Part shown: piece after piece, positions 1 to 8,199 of the stretch
How positions within the stretch are numbered: position 1 is the stretch's first letter
Layout of the letters: each line of letters opens with the position of its first letter
NCBI RefSeq assembly: GCF_011398925.1
Contig: NZ_AP022842.1
Location: 2,654,001 to 2,718,000, forward strand
DNA length: 64,000 nucleotides
Reading direction: 5' to 3'
Source: Bacillus sp. KH172YL63
Lineage (GTDB): Bacteria; Bacillota; Bacilli; Bacillales; Bacillaceae_B
Translations under genes and position numbers: made by a program
Notes under the pieces: model-generated
Database searches by the model: none
What the model was told of the DNA's origin: nothing
Seen by the model: only the letters and a program-made list of their open reading frames with translations

Positions 1-91
1 TCTTCTCCTGATGCTCCTGGTATCCCCAGAAGGCAGTACCGGCAACGCCGAGGACGAGTACGGTAATTAGTATGATTCGCAGCAATTTCAT
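1..91 (-). CDS. ypeB: YpeB, germination protein (N-terminal fragment)
   Basis: Only about the first 30 codons are present; the gene runs off the left edge. The visible part is a short basic start (MKLLR) followed by one hydrophobic helix, the usual signal/anchor of YpeB. In the family YpeB is needed for SleB to accumulate and stay quiescent in the dormant spore. It lies 8 nt downstream of sleB on the same strand, the standard sleB-ypeB pair. That position, rather than the short visible sequence, is the main reason for the name. Confidence 0.8.
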   Translation of the reverse strand, partial: MKLLRIILITVLVLGVAGTAFWGYQEHQEK

Positions 92-99
92 CCACCTCT

Positions 100-939
100 T
101 TAACTACAGAATATGTGCTTTCCGATTTTTTTGATTTGCGGCCGTGACCAGATCCATTTGCTTGTTGCAGTTGCTGGATTGAAGTAGTACAGTGCACTTG
201 AAGAAGGATCCCAGCCGTTGATTGCGTCGAGGACAGCTTCTTTCGCCCTGTCATTCGGCGTCAGCCAGATTTGTCCGTCGGCAACAGCCGTAAATGCACC
301 GGGCTCGAAGATGACGCCAGCGGCTGTATTCGGAAAGGACGAACTGTCAACACGGTTAAGGATGACAGCAGCCACCGCCACCTGTCCTTCATACGGTTCA
401 CCCCTTGCTTCCCCATATACGGCATTCGCCATCAATTGGATATCATTCTGGGAGAACCCATTTGGTGTATTTACCGCCGTAGGTTTTGAAGGCGTCGCTT
501 TCTCACTGCTATCTGAAGCGGATTTTCCGCTATCAGGTGTACTTTGTTTGCTCATATCGGTACCGCCATAGTGGCTGAATTTATTTCCTTTTTCTATCTG
601 CTCTTTTACAAACTGTTTATTGTACTTCGAGGCCTTTACTAATTTATCTTTTGTTTCCTTTCCGGCGAGTCCGTCGATCGGAAGCCCGAACTCATATTGG
701 AAGTTTCTGAGGGCCCAGTATGTTCCCCACCCAAACACCCCATCAATTGCGCCATTATAGTAACCGATATATTGAAGCCTGGACTGAAGCTCAATGACAT
801 CTTCTCCTGTAGCCCCATGTTGAATGACTTGATTTGTGAATGCGTCCGCCCTTTTACCCTCAGTGGAAATCATCAAGAGTGAACAGAGAAGCACCATGAC
901 GACAGATGTTGAAACCACTTTGAAACGATTATTCATCAT
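100..939 (-). CDS. sleB: SleB, spore cortex-lytic enzyme
   Basis: Germination-specific lytic transglycosylase acting on muramic-delta-lactam-containing spore cortex. The 279-aa protein has an N-terminal signal peptide (about residues 1-34, ending near RADAF) and a peptidoglycan-binding domain (about 40-100, with GATGEDVIELQSRL). A Ser/Thr/Lys-rich linker follows, then a C-terminal Hydrolase_2 catalytic domain starting near QLMANAVYGEARGEP, in which the Glu of YGEARGE is the expected catalytic acid. GGAGG stands 7 nt before the chosen ATG; a second ATG follows directly. A sigma-G-like promoter lies upstream and ypeB follows, so forespore expression is likely. Length and domain order match the family. 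Confidence 0.95.
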   Translation of the reverse strand: MMNNRFKVVSTSVVMVLLCSLLMISTEGKRADAFTNQVIQHGATGEDVIELQSRLQYIGYYNGAIDGVFGWGTYWALRNFQYEFGLPIDGLAGKETKDKLVKASKYNKQFVKEQIEKGNKFSHYGGTDMSKQSTPDSGKSASDSSEKATPSKPTAVNTPNGFSQNDIQLMANAVYGEARGEPYEGQVAVAAVILNRVDSSSFPNTAAGVIFEPGAFTAVADGQIWLTPNDRAKEAVLDAINGWDPSSSALYYFNPATATSKWIWSRPQIKKIGKHIFCS

Positions 940-974
940 GCATTAACCTCCATATATTCAATTATCATTAACTC

Positions 975-1004
975 TAGTTTTTGTAGAGGTTCCCATTTTA
1001 TACA
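975..1004 (-). promoter_or_regulatory. Possible sigma-G promoter of sleB
   Basis: On the minus strand TGTATA (999-1004) is followed after 17 nt by AAAACTA (975-981). The sigma-G pattern is an ATA-containing -35 and CATACTA at -10; five of seven -10 positions match. The site is about 35 nt before the sleB start. sleB is a known sigma-G gene, which supports the reading, but the -10 match is only moderate. Confidence 0.45.
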
Positions 1005-1078
1005 AATCTCCTCACAAAAAGCATTTTCGCAAAAGCTGGCGACCAACAGCCCAATAACAGCCGGGTTGAAAAAAACAA

Positions 1079-1106
1079 AAAAAGACGCTCCCATAAGGAA
1101 CGTCTT
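1079..1106 (-). terminator. Terminator of prsW
   Basis: A hairpin (AAAGACGTTCC / GGGAGCGTCTTT on the minus strand) followed by a run of T overlaps the prsW stop codon. It separates prsW from sleB. Confidence 0.85.
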
Positions 1107-1789
1107 TAAATAATTTCATTTTCCAATTCAGTTTTATACTTGTTTTCTGTCAGTCTGTTGGCACTCTTCACTTTCTTCAGTCCCAGCCACCACAGGAAAA
1201 GCATGAACGGTACCATATAATAAACCCAGTTCGTTTCCGCTAAGAAGATATAATTGTACGTTCCGTGCAATATAAAAGGAATCGTCATGGCAAGGAACAG
1301 CCATTTTCTTCTTTCTTCCTTTGAAGAGAATTTGGCCTTCCCCAAATAATACCCCATAATGACACCGAACAGGGCATGACTGGATACAGGAAGCAAAGCC
1401 CTTCCGAAAGCGTGCTCCACTCCGTTGGCGATCAAGTAAAGGATATTCTCTACTGTCGCAAATCCCAATGAAACACTTGCCCCGTAAATGATGCCATCAT
1501 AAGGGTCATTAAAATCAACATGCTGAAATATCGCAAACATTAATATAAACCACTTAAAAAATTCTTCCAGGAAACCTGAGGAGATAAAAGCTGTGGACCA
1601 ATTGGAGCCGATGATTCCTTCGACTTCCAAGACATATTGTAAAAACATGATCGGAAAAGTAATGAGGGCCCCGTACATAAACGTTTTGAACACCAATGCA
1701 ACAGGTTCCGCCTCGTATTGATCACGTAAATAAAAGTAACTTAACAATGCTAATCCTGGTGCTATACCCGCTGATAAAATCACCAGCAT
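1106..1789 (-). CDS. prsW: PrsW, intramembrane protease for an anti-sigma factor
   Basis: PrsW makes the site-1 cut in the anti-sigma factor RsiW, releasing the ECF factor SigW during envelope stress in Bacillus. The 227-aa sequence is almost all membrane helices and carries the family's conserved blocks: EEFFKW (glutamates of the active site), ENILY and SHALFG (histidine). The start has an AAGAGG ribosome site. It stands alone between sleB and ansA, as in the ypd region of B. subtilis. Its substrate RsiW is not in this window; the anti-sigma factor present here (RsiX) is not its known target. Confidence 0.92.
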   Translation of the reverse strand: MLVILSAGIAPGLALLSYFYLRDQYEAEPVALVFKTFMYGALITFPIMFLQYVLEVEGIIGSNWSTAFISSGFLEEFFKWFILMFAIFQHVDFNDPYDGIIYGASVSLGFATVENILYLIANGVEHAFGRALLPVSSHALFGVIMGYYLGKAKFSSKEERRKWLFLAMTIPFILHGTYNYIFLAETNWVYYMVPFMLFLWWLGLKKVKSANRLTENKYKTELENEII

Positions 1790-1879
1790 AAAAAAGTCCT
1801 CTTTTCTTTCGGTTTTCTTAATCGTATCATGTTAAAGTAGGATTGGAAACAGGAATTTACATGGTTGGAGGAATGAACG

Positions 1880-2854
1880 ATGAAGAAAGATATATTGGTC
1901 ATACATACTGGGGGAACCATTTCGATGATGGAAGATGCACAGACAGGCGCTGTGACACCAGGGAAGGAAAACCCTCTCTCTGTTCAAACATCCATCGTCT
2001 CAAACTTGGCAAATCTGATGGTTAAAGAAGCCTTTCATCTGCCATCGCCCCACATCACCCCTCAACATATGCAGCAGATTAAAGATATAATCGAAGTGAC
2101 CTACAAGGAAAAGGCATTTGACGGTGTTGTCATCACACACGGAACGGATACGCTGGAAGAAACAGCTTATTTCCTGGATTTAACCGTCTCCCTCCCTGTC
2201 TCGATCGTCGTGACGGGCGCCATGCGATCAAGTAATGAAATCGGCGCAGACGGGTTATATAATCTGATTTCGTCCATCCGGGTCGCTGCAGATGAAAAAT
2301 CCAAGGGTAAAGGCGTATTGGTTGTCTTGAATGACGAAATCCATTCAGCCAAAAACGTCACAAAGACTCATACAAGCAATGTGTCGACTTTCCAGAGTCC
2401 ACAGTACGGGCCGATTGGGATCGTGACAAAAAGGGGCGTCCTCTTCCATCACCAGCCGACCTCGTCTGAATTCTATCAAGTATGCGATATTTCAAAAAGA
2501 GTGACATTGATTAAAGCATACGCCGGCATGGATTCTGGATTATTGAAAGTCATCAAGGATCTTCAATACGACGGTGTCGTCATCGAAGCGTTAGGGCAGG
2601 GGAATCTTCCGCCAGACACAGTCAGCGGCATCAATGGACTCATTGAAGCGAATATTCCTGTTGTACTCGTTTCCCGATGCTTCAACGGGATCGTCCAGGA
2701 TATATACGGCTACTCCGGTGGAGGAAAACAGCTGAAAGAAAAAGGGGTCATTTTCTCAAACGGATTGAATGGGCAGAAGGCCAGAATCAAACTAATGGTT
2801 GCACTTGCCCAGACTTCGGATATCGGAGAATTGGAATCAATTTTCAAAAACTAG
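1880..2854 (+). CDS. ansA: L-asparaginase, type I (cytoplasmic)
   Basis: Hydrolyses L-asparagine to aspartate and ammonia. The 324-aa sequence has both threonine signatures of the family: the N-terminal HTGGTISMM (nucleophile Thr) and HGTDTLEETA near residue 80 (Thr-Asp pair). There is no signal peptide, so this is the cytoplasmic AnsA type rather than secreted AnsZ. A strong GGAGG precedes ATG by 8 nt. It is a single gene with its own terminator. In B. subtilis ansA is in an operon with ansB elsewhere; no aspartase gene follows here, so the local context differs. Confidence 0.93.
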   Translation: MKKDILVIHTGGTISMMEDAQTGAVTPGKENPLSVQTSIVSNLANLMVKEAFHLPSPHITPQHMQQIKDIIEVTYKEKAFDGVVITHGTDTLEETAYFLDLTVSLPVSIVVTGAMRSSNEIGADGLYNLISSIRVAADEKSKGKGVLVVLNDEIHSAKNVTKTHTSNVSTFQSPQYGPIGIVTKRGVLFHHQPTSSEFYQVCDISKRVTLIKAYAGMDSGLLKVIKDLQYDGVVIEALGQGNLPPDTVSGINGLIEANIPVVLVSRCFNGIVQDIYGYSGGGKQLKEKGVIFSNGLNGQKARIKLMVALAQTSDIGELESIFKN

Positions 2855-2862
2855 AATACATG

Positions 2863-2896
2863 AAAAAAGAGGCTCACATCAGAGCCTCTTTTTTCA
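2863..2896 (+). terminator. Terminator of ansA (bidirectional)
   Basis: AAAAAAGAGGCTC / GAGCCTCTTTTTT stem with flanking A and T runs, just after ansA and downstream of the convergent ypdA, so it can serve both strands. A second inverted repeat, AGGAGAG...CTCTCCT, lies just to the right (about 2907-2935). Confidence 0.85.
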
Positions 2897-3026
2897 TTAA
2901 ACATTCAGGAGAGTGGAGCAAAACTATGCTCTCCTACTCAAATAAAAGATATTTTATTACATATTATCTATTGTCGCGATTCTCTCCAGTGGGTTTCACG
3001 TGCACCCTTGACCTGACCTCAGTCAA

Positions 3027-3995
3027 TTACCCATTCATCTTGTTCACGATGGAATCGGCGATCAAGCCTCCGTGCAATCGGCCGTTTTCAATGAATATTT
3101 CATTGGCATTGTTACCTGCAGCTATGACACCTGCAATATAAACACCTTCTACATTCGTTTCCATCGTCTCAGGATGAAATGCTGGCCGTCCGGTTTCTTC
3201 ATCGATGTTGATCCCCATCTTGGTCAGGAAGCTGTGATCAGGATGATAACCCGTCATGGCAAACACAAAATCATTTTTGATTTCCTGCTTCTTCCCGTCT
3301 ACATTGTAGATGACGGAATCTGCTTTTATTTCTTCTACACATGCATTGAATTCCATCTTCACTTCACCGTTTCTGACAAGTACGTCAAAGTTAGGAAGAA
3401 TCCACGGTTTTACACTTTTTGAGTATTCACTTCCACGATAGATGACGGTTACCCTTGCCCCGGCTTTATTCAACTCGAGGGCAGCATCCACTGCGGAATT
3501 CTTCCCGCCGATTACGACGACATCCGTATCAAAAAACGGATGGGCTTCCTTGAAATAATGGAATACCTTTTCCGAATTCTCACCTGGAATATTCAAGTAA
3601 TTCGGATGATCGTAATAGCCGGTTGCGATGACGACCGTTTTGCTTTTGTATGTGTCCTTTGAAGTGGATACAGTGAAGCACCCTTCCTCTTTGCTGACTT
3701 GCAGCACCGTTTCGAAACGGTTGATCCTCAGGTCCTTCCTTTTGGCCACTTCCCGGTAATAAACAAGCGCCTGATTCCTTCTTGGCTTATGTTCTTCAAT
3801 AACAAAAGGCACATCCCCTATTTCAAGCTTCTCACTTGATGAAAAAAAGGTTTGATGGGTAGGGTAGTGATAGATGGCATTCACAATATTCCCTTTCTCA
3901 ATGATCAAAGGATTGATGCCTTTTTCTTTTAAGCTGATAGCCGCAGACAATCCGCACGGCCCGCCGCCTACAATGATGCATTCTTCTTGTTTCAA
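3027..3995 (-). CDS. ypdA: YpdA, bacillithiol-disulfide reductase
   Basis: FAD/NADPH-dependent flavoprotein that reduces bacillithiol disulfide (Bdr). Visible features are the N-terminal dinucleotide fold IIVGGGPCGLSAA with the conserved Cys, a second Rossmann motif VVVIGGKNSAVDAALE near the middle, and the C-terminal AGVIAAGNNANEIFIENGR block. I take TTG at 3995 as the start because AAGGAG stands 9 nt before it; the upstream in-frame ATG (4013) overlaps that ribosome site, and the TTG start gives the usual 322-aa length. It is a redox-homeostasis gene and appears monocistronic. Confidence 0.9.
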   Translation of the reverse strand: MKQEECIIVGGGPCGLSAAISLKEKGINPLIIEKGNIVNAIYHYPTHQTFFSSSEKLEIGDVPFVIEEHKPRRNQALVYYREVAKRKDLRINRFETVLQVSKEEGCFTVSTSKDTYKSKTVVIATGYYDHPNYLNIPGENSEKVFHYFKEAHPFFDTDVVVIGGKNSAVDAALELNKAGARVTVIYRGSEYSKSVKPWILPNFDVLVRNGEVKMEFNACVEEIKADSVIYNVDGKKQEIKNDFVFAMTGYHPDHSFLTKMGINIDEETGRPAFHPETMETNVEGVYIAGVIAAGNNANEIFIENGRLHGGLIADSIVNKMNG

Positions 3996-4236
3996 TTTCA
4001 GCCACTCCTTCAATTCCTGTATCTGAATGGTGGTTATGTCCGTTAACTTCAGATGAATAAACTTTCTCTACCCAATCATTATGGAATAAGATCGCCGTCA
4101 GGTCAAAAGGAAGCACTCGGACCGTAGCTTTTCATTCCGTATGATGGCACAAAATGGACGACTTCATTTCAGGAAAACATGCAATATTGTCTTGGACCAA
4201 CCCATGCACTTTCCATACTCCCATGCTTTCATATAT
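3996..4236. other. Intergenic region upstream of ypdA, no gene seen
   Basis: About 240 bases between the ypdA start and the gudB terminator. Short open frames here are extensions or shadows of ypdA. It should contain the ypdA promoter, but no convincing -35/-10 pair was identified. Confidence 0.5.
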
Positions 4237-4238
4237 CA

Positions 4239-4290
4239 AAAAAACCGAACGCATTCGATTCTCTTCAAGGAATCTTGAGTGCGTTCGGTT
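4239..4290 (-). terminator. Terminator of gudB
   Basis: Long hairpin with arms AACCGAACGCATTC (4243-4256) and GAGTGCGTTCGGTT (4277-4290), with an A run on its left that reads as T on the minus strand. Confidence 0.85.
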
Positions 4291-4323
4291 GATCATTTAT
4301 TTTACAAATGGAAATCCAGTCGG

Positions 4324-5601
4324 CTAAATCCAGCCGCGGAACCTGCAGGCTTCTGCCATTTTTCTTACTCCGACCATATAGGCGGCAAGTCTCATGTCGA
4401 CTTTCCTCGTTTGCGAGGTTTCGTACACATTATTAAACGAGCTGACAAGAATCTTTTCAAGCTTTTCTTCCACTTCTTCTTCCGACCAGTAATAACCCTG
4501 ATTATTCTGGACCCACTCGAAGTATGAAACGGTTACGCCCCCTGAGGATGCCAACACGTCGGGTACGAGTAAAATGCCCCTTTCAGTCAGAATCTTCGTC
4601 GCATCAAGCGTGGTAGGACCGTTAGCCGCCTCTACAACGATGCTCGCCCTGATCCGGTGGGCATTCTTTTCTGTGATCTGATTCTCGATTGCAGCCGGTA
4701 CAAGAATATCGCAATCAAGCTCTAACAGCTCTTCATTTGTGATTGTATTGTTAAACAATTTCGTCACTGTTCCGAAACTGTCCCGGCGATCCAGCAAATA
4801 GTCGATATCGAGGCCGTCTTCATCATGAAGGCCTCCATATGCATCAGAAATCCCGATGACTTTCGCTCCTGCATCATGCATGAATTTCGCGAGGAAACTT
4901 CCGGCATTTCCGAATCCCTGCACCACGACACGAGCCCCTTCAAGCTTGATTCCCTTCTTCTTAGCCGCTTCATAGATACAGATCGTCACGCCTTTTGCAG
5001 TCGCCGTTTCCCGCCCATGGGATCCCCCGAGGACCAAAGGCTTTCCGGTAATGAATCCCGGCGAGTTATATTCATCGATCCTGCTGTATTCATCCATCAT
5101 CCATGCCATGATCTGTGAGTTTGTAAATACATCAGGTGCAGGTATATCCTTAGATGGTCCAACGATTTGGCTGATGGCACGGACATATCCCCGGCTTAAA
5201 CGTTCAAGCTCACGAAATGACATGTCACGGGGGTCGCATATGATCCCGCCCTTTCCGCCTCCATACGGAAGGTCAACAATCCCGCATTTCAAACTCATCC
5301 AGATTGAAAGCGCCTTCACTTCTGTTTCCGAAACATTCGGATGAAAGCGAATGCCGCCTTTTGTCGGTCCGACCGCATCATTATGCTGAGCACGGTAACC
5401 CGTGAATACTTTCACTTTCCCATCATCCATCCGGACCGGAATCTTCACTGTCAACATCCGGACCGGTTCTTTTAACAATTCAAAAACTTCTTCAGAATAC
5501 CCCAATTTATCTAGTGCAAGTTGAATAACCGTTTGTGTAGACTTCAGAACATCATGCTTATCAGATGCTTGATGTGTTTCTTTCCCCTTTTCGGCTACCA
5601 T
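4324..5601 (-). CDS. gudB: NAD-dependent glutamate dehydrogenase GudB
   Basis: Catabolic glutamate dehydrogenase: glutamate + NAD to 2-oxoglutarate + ammonia. The 425-aa protein has the active-site block [10 protein letters not shown] (catalytic Lys), the PAPDVFT segment and the nucleotide-binding [10 protein letters not shown]. The open frame extends much further upstream, but ATG at 5601 (MVAEKGKE) has GGGAGG nine nt before it and gives the family length; the extension would run into the repeat array. The stretch [10 protein letters not shown] contains VKA once, whereas the cryptic B. subtilis 168 allele has a 9-bp duplication there, so this copy should be active. A good sigma-A promoter lies upstream. 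Confidence 0.94.
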   Translation of the reverse strand: MVAEKGKETHQASDKHDVLKSTQTVIQLALDKLGYSEEVFELLKEPVRMLTVKIPVRMDDGKVKVFTGYRAQHNDAVGPTKGGIRFHPNVSETEVKALSIWMSLKCGIVDLPYGGGKGGIICDPRDMSFRELERLSRGYVRAISQIVGPSKDIPAPDVFTNSQIMAWMMDEYSRIDEYNSPGFITGKPLVLGGSHGRETATAKGVTICIYEAAKKKGIKLEGARVVVQGFGNAGSFLAKFMHDAGAKVIGISDAYGGLHDEDGLDIDYLLDRRDSFGTVTKLFNNTITNEELLELDCDILVPAAIENQITEKNAHRIRASIVVEAANGPTTLDATKILTERGILLVPDVLASSGGVTVSYFEWVQNNQGYYWSEEEVEEKLEKILVSSFNNVYETSQTRKVDMRLAAYMVGVRKMAEACRFRGWI

Positions 5602-5660
5602 GTATGTAAACCTCCCAGTATTCTTCACTGATTTCAGGAACCCAGTCCCATTCATGACAT

Positions 5661-5688
5661 AGTATACACGTTTGATTTCTTCTTGCAA
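5661..5688 (-). promoter_or_regulatory. Sigma-A promoter of gudB
   Basis: Minus strand TTGCAA (5683-5688), 16-nt spacer, TATACT (5661-5666), about 60 nt before the GudB start. Both hexamers are close to consensus. Confidence 0.65.
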
Positions 5689-5737
5689 AGAAGGAAATCG
5701 CAAAAACAAACAAATAATTGAAAGCGCTGTCATTAAA

Positions 5738-6380
5738 GAAAAGCGGAAGGGGCTTGCCCTGGGGCGACAAGCATAAGGCGAGTCACCATAAAAGGCGTTC
5801 TTTGCCTTTTTTGGTGACTTGGCGACCTCGAACAAGCCCCTGGAGCTGGACATCGCGAAAAGCGTAGGCGGCTTGGGCACGCCCGACAAGCATAAGGCGA
5901 ATCAACCGGAAAGGCGCTCTTTGCCTTTTTGGTTGATTCGACCTATGACCTCGAGGGACTAGCCGCCGGAGCTGGACAATCCGAAAAACGGAGGGGGCTT
6001 GCCCAGAGGCGACAAGCATAAGACGAACAGGCCGGAAAAGCGTTCTTTGCCTTTTTGGACTGTTTGGCTTATGACCTCGAGCCTCTAGCCCCCGCAGCTG
6101 GACATCGCGAAAAGCGTAGGCGGCTTGGGCAGGCCCGACAAGCATAAGGCGAATCAACCGGAAAGGCGCTCTTGGCCTTTTTGGTTGATTCGACCTATGA
6201 CCTCGAGGGACTAGCCGCCGGAGCTGGACAATCCGAAAAGCGGAGGGGGCTTGCCCAGAGGCGACAAGCATAAGACGAACAGGCCGGAAAAGCGTTCTTT
6301 GCCTTTTTGGACTGTTTGGCTTATGACCTCGAGCACCAAGGACCCGCAGCTGGACATCGCGAAAAGCGGAAGGGCCCTCC
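5738..6380. repeat. Array A: five tandem structured repeat units plus a fragment
   Basis: Units lie at about 5738-5852, 5857-5978, 5983-6104, 6109-6230 and 6235-6355; a sixth starts at 6359 and ends within 25 bases. Each begins GAAAAGCG and ends AGCTGGACA. Each can fold into a long rod: an outer stem that differs between units but stays paired (AGGGGCTTG/CAAGCCCCT in unit 1, GGCGGCT/AGCCGCC in 2 and 4, GGGGGCT/AGCCCCC in 3), a CATAAG/CTTATG-type stem in most units, a second variable paired stem (for example GAATCAACC/GGTTGATTC), and a nearly constant tip AAAGGC-GTTCTTT-GCCTTT. Units 2-3 and 4-5 are near-identical pairs, so a two-unit block was duplicated. Unit 5 has lost its right outer arm. 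Open frames across the array are artefacts. Confidence 0.9.
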
Positions 6381-6532
6381 ACACAAGTTAAACGAACAAG
6401 GCTCCTGCGCCTGCTTCCACATACCTAAAAAAGAAAAAGCACCCTTTGACAAATCCAAAAGATGCATCCTTCCTAACTTTATGTTATCAAGGGGGAGAAG
6501 GATGAAACAGTATACGGTTTTATCGCCGATAC
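6381..6532. other. Intergenic region after mecB, no gene seen
   Basis: Between array A and the mecB stop. It holds one inverted repeat, CATCCTTC...GAAGGATG (about 6466-6505), that could be a weak mecB terminator; it lacks a clean T run. Confidence 0.35.
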
Positions 6533-7117
6533 TTAGAAATAAAACAATATTTTTTCTATGCTGTCCTTCAGCAAGACAATCCTCCCGTACTCCAACAGGA
6601 TGTGCTTCGTGATATTGGATTGTTGGCCGTAATCGGTACAGATTGCTTCGAGGATGAAGCTGTCCCCTTCCAGCAGATTTTCGATAAGTACATAATAATG
6701 GTTCTCAAAATGGATGATGCTCAATTGAGTGAGGGAATTGCTTACTTTATCCGTGTCATCCAGTCGCTTCAGGAGGCTAATCAAATCCTCAACATCATCA
6801 AGATAGACCAGAATATCATGATCACTCTCAAAGTTCATCAGTTCCATCCCGTCTTCCCAATCAGAAAAATCATCTTCTGACTCTAAAGTGAGGATCATGC
6901 ATATTTCATAATCATCGAAGGATTCAATCTCTACGGTGATTTCCATTTGTGCTTCGATTCCGAACTTCCCCTGGACTTCATCTAACATGTCTTCAAAAAG
7001 ATCATGCCACATGTAGGAATCTTTCCATTGATCCTGCTCAAACAAACCCTTCTGCTCTAATTCCTCCACACTGATGGAGAATTTAATTTTATTCTCCGAA
7101 ATTCTTTCGAGCTTCAT
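6533..7117 (-). CDS. mecB: MecB/YpbH, MecA-like adaptor protein
   Basis: Paralogue of MecA, the adaptor that brings substrates to the ClpCP protease in competence and sporulation control. The 194-aa acidic protein starts MKLERISENKIKFSIS, the MecA-type N-terminal substrate-binding domain. It has a long Glu/Asp-rich middle (SEDDFSDWEDG) and a C-terminal ClpC-binding-like domain ending in ILFYF. I start it at 7117, where AGGGGGT precedes ATG; the open frame extends 12 codons further without support. The ypbG-[MerR]-ypbH order matches the ypb region of B. subtilis except for the inserted regulator. Confidence 0.87.
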   Translation of the reverse strand: MKLERISENKIKFSISVEELEQKGLFEQDQWKDSYMWHDLFEDMLDEVQGKFGIEAQMEITVEIESFDDYEICMILTLESEDDFSDWEDGMELMNFESDHDILVYLDDVEDLISLLKRLDDTDKVSNSLTQLSIIHFENHYYVLIENLLEGDSFILEAICTDYGQQSNITKHILLEYGRIVLLKDSIEKILFYF

Positions 7118-7188
7118 CTTCGTACCCCCTAGAGTGTGACGATTTATAGTCATACTATGTAAGGGGTAAAAAACAGTGCATCATACAG

Positions 7189-8100
7189 TTATAATTTACT
7201 TTTCAGCCATTGCTCCCACTCATCTTTGGTTTGTCCCACGATATGTTCGCCGAACTTTTCTTTTAATTTGTTCGGAAGATGGTCGACCGCAAACCCGCCG
7301 ATGCCGATGTTAAGATTCTCCCTTTCTTCTTTTAATGAAGAAACAAGGTTCAGAAGATGATCTGTGTTTTCCATGAGGGTGCATGAGAAAAAGAGAAACT
7401 TCGGATCCACTTCATCAAGGACTACATCTATATCATTTTCCTTAATGCTTGATCCGAGATAAATGACTTCAAAGCCTTTTCTTCTTACATACAGGGTAAA
7501 GATCAGCAGTCCCAGCTCATGCCATTCACCTGGGCCGCAAACTGCGACGACTTTAGGTAGTATGCCATTATGGGGAAATGAATGCATGATGATCCCGATC
7601 CTCGATCTGAGTATGGAGGTTGCGAAATGCTCATGTGCCGTCGTTATTTCCCCGTTTTCCCACAAGTCCCCGATTCTCACGAGCAGGCTACCAAGAATGT
7701 CGATGACGACTTTATCTATCGTATAAACTGCAAACGACTGGTTGATGATTTCGTGGGCTTTAGTTTCGTCAAAACGCAAGAGGGCCTTTAGTAAATCATC
7801 TGATATGGATTGTGTACGGTCCTTTTGTTGAGACGAGTTGATTTCACTGTCCTCTAGATCCTGCTTGTCCAGTAGTGCGACTGCCTGACTGATCGTGAAT
7901 CCCTGATCTACTTTCTCAACCAGCCACTTCAAGATATTCAAATGCTGCTCGGTGTACAATCGATGTCCCGATTCATTCCTGACTGGCGCGATGATCTGGT
8001 ATCTTCTTTCCCAAGCCCTCAAAGTGCCGGGCTGTATCCCCAGTATGGTAGAGACAGCCTTTATATTATACTTGCCTTCTAATTTCTTTTCGTGACTCAT
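7189..8100 (-). CDS. MerR-family regulator with cobalamin-binding domain (CarH/LitR type)
   Basis: A 303-aa protein with an N-terminal MerR winged helix (about residues 10-78: YNIKAVSTILGIQPGTLRAWERRY), a four-helix cap (about 100-180, LWENGEITTAHEHFAT) and a C-terminal Rossmann cobalamin-binding domain. GEWHELG fits the ExHxxG/DxHxxG motif whose His ligates cobalt. Members such as CarH and Bacillus megaterium LitR use adenosylcobalamin as a light sensor and repress targets in the dark. Trp and Glu-His residues of the cap motif are present, so light sensing is plausible but inferred. GGGGGA precedes ATG. A 10-bp inverted repeat lies about 75-100 nt upstream. No carotenoid or photolyase genes are nearby. 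Confidence 0.85.
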   Translation of the reverse strand: MSHEKKLEGKYNIKAVSTILGIQPGTLRAWERRYQIIAPVRNESGHRLYTEQHLNILKWLVEKVDQGFTISQAVALLDKQDLEDSEINSSQQKDRTQSISDDLLKALLRFDETKAHEIINQSFAVYTIDKVVIDILGSLLVRIGDLWENGEITTAHEHFATSILRSRIGIIMHSFPHNGILPKVVAVCGPGEWHELGLLIFTLYVRRKGFEVIYLGSSIKENDIDVVLDEVDPKFLFFSCTLMENTDHLLNLVSSLKEERENLNIGIGGFAVDHLPNKLKEKFGEHIVGQTKDEWEQWLKSKL

Positions 8101-8172
8101 TGTTCGTCCCCCAAGTGTTTCTCATGTCACTAAGATTATAATCGAGAAACCGCTTTGTGTAAAATATGTATA

Positions 8173-8199
8173 GGTTATGAACAAGACATGTTCATAACC
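8173..8199. promoter_or_regulatory. Inverted repeat GGTTATGAAC-N7-GTTCATAACC
   Basis: Perfect 10-bp arms overlapping the ypbG stop codon (8192-8194) and lying upstream of the cobalamin-binding MerR gene. It could be the ypbG terminator, though only a broken T-rich tail (TATACATATTTT) follows, or an operator for the regulator. Confidence 0.5.

Noticed and set aside
3898..4116. A 72-codon frame upstream of ypdA
   Set aside because: It overlaps the ypdA start in another frame and has no ribosome site or conserved feature.
5602..5889. Upstream extension of GudB by about 96 codons
   Set aside because: No ribosome site, runs into the repeat array and contains the gudB promoter; the ATG at 5601 fits the family.
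5738..6380. CRISPR array
   Set aside because: Units are about 120 nt, internally structured and directly adjacent, without unique spacers; no cas genes are present.
5783..6382. A 199-codon open frame (minus strand) with internal amino-acid repeats
   Set aside because: It lies wholly in array A. The apparent protein repeats come from the DNA units; there is no ribosome site, and the variable positions keep base pairing rather than amino-acid character.
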